Assembly (NCBI GenBank): GCA_008933995.1 | Contig: WARS01000130.1 | Span: 47,218 to 111,217, forward strand | Direction of reading: 5' to 3' | Length of the DNA stretch: 64,000 bases | Origin: Datnioides undecimradiatus | Taxonomy: Eukaryota; Chordata; Actinopteri; Lobotiformes; Datnioididae | Shown: piece by piece, positions 23,852-35,869 of the stretch | Layout of the letters: each line of letters opens with the position of its first letter | How positions within the stretch are numbered: the stretch's first letter is position 1 | Notes under the pieces: model-generated | Seen by the model: the letters and a program-made list of their open reading frames with translations, nothing else | Told to the model about the DNA's origin: nothing | Database searches by the model: none | Translations under genes and position numbers: made by a program

Positions 23852-24146
23852 ATTCAGAGTGTCTGTCTGCAGGCGCGGGCTCGTGGCGGCTCACAGGAGT
23901 TTGTAGGTTCCTGGTGACGTGATGGAAGCTGGGATAACCCACGGGAGTGTGTTGTTGACTTTCCCATCGTTCCCTGCTGGTCAAGCCTTGCAGCGGCCAG
24001 CAGCCGGTCTCTGTGGTTGTCTGCTGACTCCTGCCACAGGCTGCGTCTGGCACTGCGGAGGACGTGGAGCCGGCGTGTTTCGTAGGCGTCGCTCACAGGA
24101 AGTCAGGGGATTATGTTCAGACAAAGACGTGATGACAGAACCAGAT

Positions 24147-24152
24147 ATTAAA
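24147..24152 (+). terminator. Candidate polyadenylation signal of CIAO2A
   Basis: ATTAAA lies 352 bp after the stop codon and a GT-rich stretch follows at about 24181-24200. A second possible signal, AATAAA, is near 24525. Neither is proven. Confidence 0.5.
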
Positions 24153-24169
24153 AGTTTGTGAAACAAACG

Positions 24170-25390
24170 CTGCCGTTCATCGTCTGTGGCGTCTGTTAGA
24201 GCCTGTTAACACCTTCACACACACCTTCACACACATGTACAGACTCTCATGACCTCTGAGGCTTTGGAGGAACTTTGAGATGAGCGCTGGCGTTGTCAGC
24301 GCCTCCTGCTAACGTGTCCAATCCTTCATCAAAGAGGAAGTCACAGATTACCTTCCTGTTGGATCTGGCTGCAGTTTGCAAGCTGCGCACAGCTCTTATG
24401 ACAACGAGGCGTCAGTTTCCCTCAGAGAGAAGCTTCGTTAGACACGACTGTGACGTTGTTTCAGCAGGTTTCACCTTCACAGCAGGGACATCGTGTTTGT
24501 CTTCGGCCTGTTCTGAGAAATGTTTAATAAATATTCTTATTGTTCACCATCATCAGCCATTAATTAGTCCTTTGTTGCACAACATGAGACTGATAACCCG
24601 GAGTTAAGAGTTAAACCTGATGTTTACACAGATTCATAAAGACAAACTGACAGCCAATCAGCTCTTTGATCTGGGGACAGTCATCCCTTTCCCATCATGC
24701 TTTGCGTGATGCAGGCAATGCAGGTTCATCATTTCGAACACATGCATGATGTCACATGATTGCTGGCAGATGCTGCCGTGATGCATCACAGGAAAAAATC
24801 TGGTTCTTTTATTTTTTAAACTGATCTCGTCCGAGAGCGGAGACGTCAGCGGACACCCGGTGATGGTGTCAGCGAGAGGGTCTGAGACCAACGTCTGACC
24901 TCACGAACAGAATAAAAGTCCAGAAACATCAAAACTGGGTCTGTAGATCTGAGCAAAAGACGAATCTTCACTGCCAGTTTTCACTTCTCAGAAGGTTTTA
25001 AATGGAGATAGAAGAAAGATAGAAGAATAAACAAAGAAAACAGAACTTTGCATCATCCATCTGTGAGGCCCGCTGCTCTGCAGGTTAAACTCATTTTATT
25101 CATGTTTGCGTCACTTTGCTCAGTCCCTCAGCAGAGTCACAGCTGCTCTGCTCCACCTGCTGGGGGCGCTGTTGGTCCAAACCACAGACGCAGCAGCTGT
25201 GAGGAGACGAGGAAACACCTGAACAGACGAAACACGTGTTCATCAATTCAACAGGCTCAGAGTGTGTGTGTGTGCGTGCATGCTAAATTAAATGAAAACT
25301 GTGCTTTAACCCTCTCAGATCACCTGCTGCAGACTCCACCTGTTCTTATGTTTTCTTCCTGTAAAACACAATCTGATGTCCGCTCGAAAT
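24170..25390. other. Sequence downstream of CIAO2A, no gene seen
   Basis: Apart from possible distal poly(A) sites and the weak CTCF-like match at 25156, I see nothing identifiable here. Confidence 0.6.
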
Positions 25391-25635
25391 GACCAATCAC
25401 CTGCTGCCATCCAGCCACCAGTCAGAGTCCAGCTGTTAGCATCAGGGCTAAGCTTCATCAGTTAGCTAGCTAGCAGCAGCATGCTACGTGGGTGTGTCTT
25501 CAGGCGTTGGTCTCCTCAAACCCTGTTGAGGTGGAGAACACCTGAACCTTGAGGCTCATCATCCAACTCTGAATCACTGGAGCTCTCCATGTTTGTTCTG
25601 ACCCCGCCCACTTTTCACACGGACCAATCAGATTG
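25391..25635 (-). repeat. Three-copy ~240-bp dispersed repeat, copy B (inverted)
   Basis: The reverse complement matches copy A almost throughout, including gaccccgcccacttttcac (the GC box) and the ATG block. It lies ~2.3 kb from copy A and in opposite orientation, so the pair brackets CIAO2A exons 4 and 5. Confidence 0.85.
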
Positions 25636-25914
25636 CTGTAATATAGTTCATAGTTATTGCTATAGTTATTTGAATGTAATGCTAGTAGCCATTCAAACAA
25701 AGCATCCAGTGAAGCATGTCGGCTACGCCACATCGCATGATGGGAAGTGCAAAGGTCACATCAAACATGATCGACTTCCTTGTCTCACCGCCTGCACAGG
25801 AAGTCGGGATTATTGACGGTTATTGACGAGTTTGTTTAAACGATTGCGACCTTCAGTACTGATGCATTTTTAATTTTACTGTGAACAAACATAAACATAG
25901 TTGCAAATACAGTC

Positions 25915-26055
25915 TCCACCTGCTCCTCCTCCTCCTGCTCCTGCTCCTTCTCCTCCTCCTGCTCCTCTTCCTCCTGCTCCTGCTCCTCCTCGTCCTCCTC
26001 CTCCTCCACCTGCTCCTCTTCCTCCTGCTCCTGCTCCTCCACCTGCTTCTCCTGC
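25915..26055. repeat. CTCCTG / CTCCTC pyrimidine-rich tandem repeat
   Basis: About 140 bp of imperfect ctcctg, ctcctc and ttcctc hexamers. Open frames through it are composition artefacts. Confidence 0.85.
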
Positions 26056-26059
26056 GCTG

Positions 26060-27408
26060 AGTTCAGCCAACAGACGAGTGCAAATGTTTACATGTCACAA
26101 AAACTAGTTTTCACTGACAAAGTATTTTTATCTCCTTAGATTCATGTTTTCTGCAGCAGCATCCCACTCAGTCCTCAGTCACCTGTCAATCATAATTAGG
26201 TGTTACAGATAAGGACGTGCAGAGAGGTGGACGCGTGGAGGCAGCGTGCTGAGCTCACAGTCTGAATGACGCGTCATCAGCATGTTTGCAGGTTCCTGTC
26301 ACACAGAACCGGCTCAGTTAGAGGTTCTGTTTCTGTTTCACTGAGCTCAGTTTGGATAAGACGGATCAGGGTCTGCAGGCGAGGCTGCAGCTCAGTGGAG
26401 CAGTGAGCTAAACGCTAACATCAGCATGCTAACGCACAGTGACGTGCAGGCATTTAAGCCAAGTAAAAGCAAAATTACATGATGCAAACATGAAAAGTTG
26501 TGCAGCAACACAGATTTTCCTCCACCCCATTAAAACTTTATTTGTTGTTGACCTTTTCTTCCTGAAGCAATCATCTCTCCAGCGTGAGAGCCGCTGCAGC
26601 ATGTTCCTTATCTTCACTGTTCAACCTGCTTCAGATGCTCAGCGAAGCAGAACAGGAATAACTCAAACCATCGCCCAGAGTCCTTCATCACCTCATGGAG
26701 CAGGGACGCAGGATGCTGTATGAAGCCCATTCAGGGATGAGGACGAGTGCACTGGAGTCTGAAGTGCAGCAGAGCAGGAGCACCAGAGAAGATGTTGGAG
26801 AGAAACACAGGAAACAGCTTTCATGCATGTTTTAAAGCATTGCTTTCACTGCGCTGACTCAGCGTCAGTGAAGATTCAGGTTGAAATCATCTCAGTGGAG
26901 GCCTGATCTCATTTTCTGCTGCTGTAACCTGAACTTCGCTGGGTCACATCCCTCAGGCTCATGTTGTGGAGGATGCAGGCTGTAGCTGTTTATACACGTT
27001 GGAGCCTCCTGAGCTTTGCTTTACTAGGTTAAAGGTCTGCTCAGTGACTGCACCTGCAGCATTTATTGTCTTGCAGCAGCGAGTATGCACCCTCCCCCAT
27101 CCCTCCCGCGCTCGGCTCCAGGGACCAAGGCTCTAACGCGACAGTTTGGCTGCACGCTGTCACAGAAACCAGCGAGCACAGCAGAACAGATTTGTTTCCT
27201 GGGTCCTTGCGGTGTGGTTTCCCCGCAGGACTGCAGCGCCCATCAGCAGCGCAGACCATGTTCAGGCTTCCTGCTTGACGGAGCTCATCCTGCAGCCTGA
27301 GGGGAGCCGACACCAGCACAGGAGACACGGAGGTGCATCTTAGATATGACTGGTGAGTGGATACAGTTCATAGACAACTGGACACTGAAACAGTGATGGA
27401 TAATATGT

Positions 27409-27451
<43 letters not shown>

Positions 27452-28200
27452 ACACCACATGTCAGCTGCACAACTGAAAATGACTTAATGCCTGTGAGAC
27501 GATGCTGTGGGCTCACTTTCCCCACAGACTGACCAGTGATTGATCAAGTGAAGACACACGTCGTCTGATAGTTGCTGTGTTGTTGCTGCTGAGCTGTAGC
27601 TCATCTGCAGAGGATATCACAGTGGTGCTGTTTCCTTCACAGAGAGTTCAGCGTCTCAGTTTCTGGACAGAAACATCTGGATTTCTGTTGTTTCTCCTTC
27701 ATCAGCAGGAAACAATGCAAACATCCAGCGCTGCAGGCCCAGGTCATTGCTCACCTCATAAACCTTTTGTGGAAATCAAAGCAGCAGCTCATCAAACACA
27801 AACACAAAGCTCTGCGCATGCTGACCCGCGGCTGCAGGAAACAACGCGTTAAAGGGAAAAGTCTGTAAAGACTCACGGTTTCATGTTGGGTTCCTCAAAC
27901 AGTTGCTCTGTGGGAGGAAACGCTGCATCTACTGGGACTATTTTCAGCGGCGGATAAATCCAGATTTGGTGCTTTAATGAGTTTGTGGCTGCAGGATGGT
28001 GTGAGCGAGTGTGTTTGGTGTGTTTTTAATCGATTTTGGTGAAGAAGGAGGAGAACATCAATCAGACCATGAAGCAGGAGGCTCGTTCACCTCTGGCTTC
28101 AGTCTAAACAGGACGCTTTGCTCAGAGAGAGAAGCAGGAAATATCTCCAGCTCAGTGTAAAAGACCATTCCTCTTCCTCTGTGGGTTCTTCATACAGAAC
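26060..28200. other. Intergenic sequence, no gene seen
   Basis: The only clear feature is a (CA)n microsatellite at about 27413-27452. No credible exon, promoter or mobile element was recognised. Confidence 0.6.
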
Positions 28201-28378
28201 CCTAACCTGGCCTCCTCCAGCCTAAACTCTGCTGACAGAGGATCTGGACTGAACTGGACTGACAGGGAGAAGTCTGAACCACAGAGAGCTGGACCTGCAG
28301 GCTCAGGGATCCACCCGCACAGGAGGAAACAGGCTGGTAGATATAGACCAGGACTGAGGACGAGAAACAGGTGCGCAG

Positions 28379-31300
28379 GTGTGGGCGAGGCAGCAGCTGA
28401 AACGACAGGTGAGCCATGATCGCACTGTGCTCGATCATCTGAAGGAGCTTCTGAAGACCAAGATGGCGGCGCGAGCACATTGCGAGGCTCAGTGTCTCTC
28501 CAGATTTTGCAAATTTGCAGTAATCTTCCTGTTCATCTCGGGTCTGTTCGTACAGAACAGCGTCATGCTAACATCCTACACCCGGCATGAACTGTTGGAT
28601 ATCGGTCTACGCTACTACGACAGTTTAATCACCAATCTTCGACTCGTCCCTGAGATCTCCAGAACATCGGAGGCTACGCACTCTACCCGGCCGGGCGGAA
28701 GTGCTCGCAGGCGGCGTCGAGATCGTAAACAAAGACGAGGGAAGCGCGGAGGACTAAGAGCTAAGCTAAAGTCAACACCGCACCGGCCCTCCTTACCCAG
28801 CATTTTCCTCGCTAATGTGCGGTCCCTGGTGAACAAAATGGATGACATAAGACTTCGCATCACCCACAGTAAGAGACTTATGGACTGCAACATTATGATT
28901 TTCATTGAAACATGGCTAAACGGCGGCGTACCTGACAATGCTATCCAGCTAGTCCAGCGCTACACACACCGGGCAGACAGAACGGCCGATGACTCCGGTA
29001 AGACCAGAGGTGGAGGACTGTGCATTTCTATTAACAAAGCTTGGTGTACGGACTCAGTTATCGTCGGGAGACATTGCTCAGCTAACCTTGAATTTCTCAT
29101 GGTTAGGTGCAGACTGTTTTATCTGCCTAGGGAATTCACTTCCACTATTGTAACTGCAGCCTATATCCCACCGGATGCTAATGCCAAGCTGGCCATGAAA
29201 GAACTGTATACAGCCATTAGCAAACAGCAGACTGCCCACCCGGAGGCTGTATTTATAGCTGCAGGTGATTTCAATCACTCTAACTTAAAGACAGTGCTCC
29301 CCACATTCCACCAGCATGTTTCCTGCAACACAAGAGGAAACAAAACTTTGGATCATGTTTACACAAATGTATCTGGAGCTTACACTGCAACCCCCCTCCT
29401 CCACCTAGGACAGTCAGACCACGTTTCTTTGTTTCTCATCCCTAAGCACTCACCACTTATTCAACGTGTGAAGCCATCAACAACGACCATCAAAGTGTGG
29501 CCAGCGGGGGCAGACGGGGGCAGATTTCAACACACGGACTGGAGTATGTTTGCTTCTCAGGCTACTTGTGGCTCTCACACGGATATTGACACTTACACCT
29601 CCTCTGTACTGGACTATAGCAACACCACCATTGACAGTGTTACAACACAGAAACAGATCACCACGTACCCAAATCAGAAGCCATGGATGAACAAGGAAGT
29701 GCAGCTCCTGCTGAAGGCTCACAACACCGCCTTCAGATCAGGTGATGCACAGGCCTACAGCTTATCCAGGGCTAACCTGAGGAGGGTCATCAAAAAGGCC
29801 AAGCACTGCTACAAGCTAGAGGAGCATTTCAACAACTCCGACCCCCGGCGCATGTGGCAGGGCATTCAGGCCATCAGTGACTACAAACCCAGCAACTCCA
29901 CCCCGACAACCACAGACGTCTCCTTCCTGAACGAGCTAAATGACTTCTATGCTCGCTTTGACAGAAACAACAGGGAGACTGCCACCAAAATCACACCCTC
30001 TGCAGACCACCAGCCCCTAACACTCACCTCAACAGACGTCCTCGCCGCACTGAGCCGAATCAATGCACGCAAGGCTGCTGGCCCGGACGGCATCCCTGGC
30101 CGCGTGCTCAGAGCATGTGCTGAGCAGCTCGCAGGGGTTTTTACGGACATTTTCATCCTGTCCCTTGCCCAAGCAGCTGTGCCAACATGCTTCAAATCCA
30201 CCTCCATTGTACCAGTGCCGAAACACTCCAGTCCGACGTGCCTGAATGACTACCGCCCTGTAGCACTCACACCCATTGTGATGAAGTGCTTCAAGCGACT
30301 GGTCTTGGCACACCTGAAGAACAGCCTGTCACCCACAATGGACCCACATCAGTTCGCCTACCGCAGCAATAGTAGTACAGAGGACGCAGTTTCTACAGCG
30401 CTGCACTCTGTGCTCACACATCTGGACAACAACAACACATATGCACGAATGCTGTTTGTTGACTTCAGCTCAGCATTCAACACTGTCATCCCCTCCAAGC
30501 CAATCACTAAACTTGGAGATCTGGGCATCAACACCTCACTGTGTCACTGGATAATGGACTTTCTGACCAACAGACCACAGCATGTTAGGTCAGGCCACTC
30601 CTGCTCCACCACCATCACACTCAACACAGGTGTACCACAGGGCTGTGCGCTGAGCCCATTCCTCTACTCCCTCTTCACCCATGACTGCAGGCCAGTGCAT
30701 GGATCCAACTCCATCATCAAGTTTGCTGATGACACCACGGTGATTGGCCTCATCAGCAACAACGATGACACAGCCTACAGGGAGGAGGTACAGCACCTGG
30801 CCATGTGGTACGCTAACAACAACCTGCTCCTTAACACTACAAAGACTAAGGAGCTCATCGTGGACTTCAGGAGGGAGAGGGGAGGCACGCATGACCCAAT
30901 CCATATCAACGGGATGGCTGTTGAGCGTGTCTCCAGCTTCAAGTTCCTGGGGATCCACATCTCGGAGGACCTGTCCTGGATCACCAACACCTCCGGCCTG
31001 ATCAAGAAGGCTCACCAGCGCCTCTATTCCCTGAGGACATTGAGGAAACACCACCTGTCCTCAGCCATCATGGTGAACTTCTACCGCTGTGCGATCGAGT
31101 GCATCCTGACCAACTGTGTCACAGTCTGGTATGGGAACTGCACCGTCGCAGAGCGCAAGGCACTGCAGCGGGTGGTGAAAACTGCCCAACGCATCACGGG
31201 GACTCCTCTTCCAACCATCGAGGACGTCCAGAGGAAGCGCTGTCTGTGACGAGCTCGCAGCACCCGTCAGTGAAACCATGAGGCTGCTCTCTGGAGACAT
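28379..31300 (+). mobile_element. L2-type LINE, long coding region, 3' end missing
   Basis: A near-complete L2-group element lies in the plus orientation. Its coding part starts at or before 28462 and similarity stops shortly after 31255. No terminal repeat of the ttgtgcaatgacaataaag type follows, so the 3' end was lost. That is unusual, because LINEs normally lose the 5' end. Upstream sequence (about 28200-28380) may be its 5' UTR, but I cannot place the border. Confidence 0.8.
28462..31249 (+). CDS. L2 retrotransposon ORF2: endonuclease-reverse transcriptase
   Basis: The open frame runs from 28379 to 31249 (956 codons). I prefer the ATG at 28462 ([10 protein letters not shown]), matching the usual start of fish L2 proteins. 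The basic region [16 protein letters not shown] comes first. The apurinic-type endonuclease then shows [27 protein letters not shown] and [10 protein letters not shown]. The reverse transcriptase shows [40 protein letters not shown] and catalytic [10 protein letters not shown] (about residue 781 counted from 28379). It stops at a TGA where related elements read a sense codon, and the RARS-type continuation is cut off ~12 codons later. The protein therefore lacks its last segment and is probably inactive, though both catalytic domains look intact. Confidence 0.88.
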
Positions 31301-33149
31301 CCAGGACTCATCTCCAGCACTGACGCTTAAACACAACACATGGTGGCTGACAGGCGTCACGCATCCTGAACACACTTAAGCTCCTGCAGCTGCCGCTCAC
31401 GGCTCGTATGTGTGTCAGCTGATCAGTGTGTGTTCTGATCAATGTGTGTGAGTGGTGTGTCTTTGACTCAGAAGAAGAACTGTGATAAAGACTCGACAGG
31501 ATCTGCACCGCTGAGGAAACATGATTCATCAGAGGACCTAACGACGGCGTCCTGCTGTGCTGGGGTCCGTCCTGTGGGTGGGTTTGCATCAGAGGCTGCT
31601 CCTTCAGTCTGCAGGCTCGTCCTGAGTGATGCTGCGTCCCTGCGCTCGTTAATAATGCTGCTGTTTATCTGAAGAGAGTGAGACATGTCTGCAGGCAGTG
31701 GCGTGCGGCGGCACTCTGTGCTTTAATCCTGCCCAGACCAACAAATGTCAAGTGAAATGTCATCTTTAGATGACACACACTCACACACGGACCCTGGTGT
31801 GTGTTTATACATCATCGACACAGCACAAACGGCGTGGAGAAGCCGGAGACAGCGGCGACTCGGCTACAATCAAACCGCTTTTGTGTTGTGACATTAATGT
31901 TAACATTAACGGCCTGACGAGGCGTGCTGGGTAGCGGCGGACTGACATCCTGAACGGCCTCGTCTTTCAAACGGCACCCACGGCCTTGAAAACTGCTGAG
32001 TCGGCAAAAGAAAGAAATTGTGATTGAACTTTTGGGAAGTTTCTCGCGCTCGGCTCCTGTGACAGGAGCTCATCACAGCGAGCTGCAGGAGCCCGAGAGG
32101 CGTCTGCACGACCTCCGAGGAGTTTCACAGGCTGTGTTTCCTAAATGGCGCGCCACAGACAAACACGGAGGTCAGGTCAGAAACGTGCTCTGTGATTCGC
32201 TGTTCGTGACATCAGAAAATGAGATTTTTGAGTGCTGTGGAGATAAAAGCGTCGCTGAGAGCATCTGAACATCAGCTGTCACCTGCGGCGCCGAAGATGC
32301 TGCTGCTGCCGTGACGACCTCTGCTCCTGTGTGTGTGCAGGTTTCTGATTGGTCACCGCAGTCTCCAGGTGATAGAGACGAACCCACTCAGATCTGAGGT
32401 CACATGATTTCTCTCTAAATCCACTCGATATTCTCTCTGCGCTGAGTCGTGAATCAACAATATTCACAATGACATCATTACAAAAACGTAAAAGCTCATT
32501 TCAACAAGTGAGAATATGATTGTCCTCAGTGTTTTTACTGACAGTGTTCAAGCCAGAATGCCATTTGGATCATTTCTGCTTCTTTTGCCTCCATAAACAC
32601 AACATGAACTTATTCTGAAGCAGCTCTCCCATAAATTACACCAACCCGCTAAAGTCATGATAACTGTCTCCATGGCAACCACAAACAAAGCTGCTAAACA
32701 TCCTGGATGTTCTGCCTCTTATTTACCTGCTGGGTTCGAAGCCTCAGAGTGAATGTGAGACACGGTCCTGTATCAGGGAGCTGAGCAGCCTCAGCTGCAA
32801 GGTCGAGTCAATGTGACGGCACATTAATAAGAGCCAATCACCAAATGAGGTGATTTAGTGATTGATCGCTGCTCCCCCGCTGAGCGCCTGCGCTGATTTC
32901 AGTGTCTCACTTCATTTAAATATCACATAACAACCGAATGAGCCACTGAAACTCCCACGTCCCCTTTCAAACAGCCAATAAGATTAAAAGCACAGTATAA
33001 AACACAACTTACAGCTCAGTTTAAATCATTGTGCTGAGCCGTGACGACGTGCAGGAGCCGGTGCTGTGATGCATGTTTCTGCTGCAGCTCTGACAGCCGG
33101 AGCTGCTCTCTCCCAGCAGCCTGCAGAGGAATACGTGTGTGTGTATATA
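31300..33149. other. Intergenic sequence, no gene seen
   Basis: This is mostly unique-looking, moderately AT-rich sequence. The stretch 32,800-33,000 (attaataagagccaatcacc and neighbours) has the look of conserved non-coding DNA, but this cannot be tested from one genome. Confidence 0.5.
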
Positions 33150-34764
33150 CAGTAGTGTTCAAAATAATAGTAGTCCAATGTGACTAACCAGATTAATCCA
33201 GGTTTTTAGTATATTTTTTATTGCTACATGGCAAACAATTTACCAGTAGGTGCAGTAGATTCTCAGAAAACCAACAAGACCCAGCATTCATGATACGCAG
33301 CTCTTAAGGCTGTGCAATTGGGCAATTAGTTGAAAGGGGTGTGTTCAAAAACATAGCAGTGTCTGCCGTTGACTTTACAAACTCAAAACTATTTTGTACA
33401 AACTTTTTTGTTTCTAGGATTTAGCATTCCTGTGAATCACTAAACTAATATTTAGTTGTATGACCACAGTTCTTTATAACTGCTTCACATCTGTGTGGCA
33501 TGGAGTCAACCAACTTGTGGCACCTTTCAGCTGTTATTCCACTCCAAGATTCTTTAACAACGTTCCACAATTCATTTACATTTCTTGGTTTTGCTTCAGA
33601 AACAGCATTTTTGATGTCACCCCACAAGTTCTCGATTGGATTAAGGTCCGGGGATTGGGCTGGCCACTCCATAACATTAATTTTGTTGGTTTGGAACCAA
33701 GATTTTGCTCGTTTACTAGTGTGTTTGGGGTTGTCTTGTTGAAACACCCATTTCAAGGGCAAGTCCTCTTCAGCATAAGGCAACATGACCTCGTCAAGTA
33801 TTTTGACATATGCAAACTGATCCATGATCCCTGGTATGTGATAAATAGGCCCAACACCATAGTAGGAGAAACATGCCCATATCATGATGCTTGCACCACC
33901 ATGCTTCACTGTCTTCACTGTGTACTGTGGCTTGAATTCAGAGTTTGGGGTCGTCTCACAAACTGTCTGTGGCCCTTGGACCCAAAAAGAACAATGTTAC
34001 TCTCATCAGTCCACAAAATGTTCCTCCATTTCTCTTTAGGCCAGTTGATGTGTTCTTTGGCAAATTGTAACCACTTCTGCACATGCCTTTTTTTTTAAAC
34101 AGTGGGACTTTGCGGGGGATTCTTGTAAATAGATTAGCTTCACACAGACGTCATCTAACTGTCACAGTACTTACAGGTAACTCCAGACTGTCTTTGATCT
34201 CCCTGGAGCTGATCATTGGCTGAGCCTTTGCCATTCTGGTTATTCTTCGATCCATTTTGATGGTTGTCTTCCGTTTTCTGCCACGTCTCTCTGGTTTTGC
34301 TCTCCATTTTAAGGCATTGGAGATCATTTTAGCTGAACAGCCTATAATTTTTTGCACGTCTTTATAAGTTTTCCCCTCTCCAATCAACTTTTTAATCAAA
34401 GTACGCTGTTCTTCTGAACAATGTCTTGAACGACCCATTTTCCTCAGGCTTTCAAAGAGAAATGCATGTTCAACAAGTGCTGGCTTCAATAGGGGCCACC
34501 TGATTCACACCTGTTTTTTCACAAAATTGATGACCTCACTGATTGAATGCCACACTGCTATTTTTTTGAACACACCCCTTTCAACTAATTGCCCAATTGC
34601 ACAGCCTTAGGAGCTGCATATCATGAATGCTGGGTCTTGTTGGTTTTCTGAGAATCTACTGCACCTACTGGTAAATTGTTTGCCATGTAGCAATAAAAAA
34701 TATACTAAAAACCTGGATTAATCTGGTTAGTCACATTGGACTACTATTATTTTGAACACTACTG
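33150..34764 (-). mobile_element. Tc1-like DNA transposon with both long terminal inverted repeats
   Basis: The element is 1,615 bp, flanked by TA on both sides (33148-33149 and 34765-34766). Terminal inverted repeats of ~213 bp span 33150-33363 and 34552-34764. Both begin cagtagtgttcaaaataata and end near a second related motif, gtgttcaaaaacatagcagt, giving the IR/DR arrangement of outer and inner transposase sites. The repeats differ at only a few positions. Confidence 0.95.
33445..34489 (-). pseudogene. Tc1-like transposase, several breaks
   Basis: The N-terminal part (34151-34489) contains MGRSRHCSEEQRTLIKKLIGE and a paired helix-turn-helix. The C-terminal part (33445-33918) holds GGASIMIWACFS, WVFQQDNPKHTS and SPDLNPIENLWGD. 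Between them I see an in-frame TGA right after the N-terminal part, a shift at an A-run near 34090, and a further shift near 33930. The second catalytic Asp is followed by NPKHTS where relatives usually have NDPKHTS, so only 33 residues separate it from the Glu. The element could be mobilised only in trans. Confidence 0.9.
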
Positions 34765-35201
34765 TATATATATAAATATATATAAAGGGGCTTTAAAGTG
34801 GGATATCTCATTCTGTCAGGTGGGTAATAGCCGTCACAATGAAACACCAAATGAGGGAGGTCATTCCAACGAGTGGGAAAAGTAAATGTATGGTGGTTTC
34901 AGAATGGACTCCATTCACTGCAGTTTAAATGGAAATATCTCATTCTGTCAGCGAGGGCGTCTGACAATGGAGCAGCGCCGGCACGAAGGTGCTAATCAAG
35001 CTCTTCTAACCCTTTAACCCCCCGACAGGACGAACAGTACAACTGTGGTGCATTTCACAAAGTGCTCACACTGCTTTTAACGCGCCTGACCCCCGGCACC
35101 GCATCACTGTCTCACCAGTGTCTGACGTTAGCATGTTAGCATGAAAAGGCTTAAAGTGCAGGTGGAAGGAGTATTGAGCTTCTGCATCGTGTCATTTCAA
35201 A
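34765..35201. other. Intergenic sequence, no feature seen
   Basis: Short AT-rich repeats (tatatataaatatata) lie next to the transposon's TA target. Nothing else was recognised. Confidence 0.6.
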
Positions 35202-35417
35202 GTGATCGGACTGTTGAAAAGTCAGAACAAACATGGAGAGCTCCAGTGATTCAGAGTTGGATGATGAGCCTCAAGGTTCAGGTGTTCTCTCCACCTCAGC
35301 AGGGTTTGAGGTGACCAACACCTGAAGACACACCCACGTAGCATGCTGCTGCTAGCTAGCTAACTGATTAAGCTTAGCTCTGATGCTAACAGCTGGACTC
35401 TGATTGGTGGCTGGATT
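35202..35417 (+). repeat. Three-copy ~240-bp dispersed repeat, copy C
   Basis: This copy matches A and B but lacks the gggcgggg block (a short deletion between gaaaa and gtcag). Its last ~25 bp are replaced by unrelated sequence starting with a T-run. From its ATG the frame encodes 30 residues, [18 protein letters not shown] followed by LSTSAGFEVTNT, and then a stop. Confidence 0.85.
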
Positions 35418-35509
35418 GTTTTTTTAATGAGCCAAGATTAAGTAAAGTAATAACAGAATAGAAATAACGATGTCACAGTTCGTGGTGTCAGTATCTAACT
35501 TGGTGAGCA

Positions 35510-35860
35510 CTAACGTGATAAGAGTCTGCAGCCATGCTAACAGAATGACTGGCTTGAGCTAAATGCTAGCATCAGGATGCTCACAGTGAGGATGCTGATC
35601 AGATCCTTCTCCTGTAGCATCAACTGGTTTTAATTGTAACTCAGTGATTTGACGCTAACATCTGAATGCTAATGTGCTAAATTGATATGATGATCATGAC
35701 AAACATACATGCAGGTTCATCTGCAGGTTAGCATTATTACTTTGAGCTTAATGGCTTGCTAATGTTAGCATTTAGCTCTGAGACTAGCCTCACAGAGCTG
35801 CCGGTGGCTGTTGAAATGAATGTAGCTGCACAGCGAGGTGGTTTGTTGTGTGTGAACCCA
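35510..35860 (-). repeat. Dispersed teleost GCTAAC-rich repeat, partial copy
   Basis: Blocks such as gccatgctaacagaatgact, tgctaatgttagcatttagc and gactagcctcacagagctgc are elements of the same repeat family as at 7.1 kb, in diverged form. Limits and orientation are approximate. Confidence 0.5.
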
Positions 35861-35869
35861 GCGATGGTG

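Noticed and set aside
32728-32745. gggttcgaagcctc resembling a tRNA T-arm
   Set aside because: No acceptor stem, D-arm or anticodon arm could be fitted around it.
33460-34098. 212-codon plus-strand frame
   Set aside because: Antisense shadow of the Tc1-like transposase on the minus strand.
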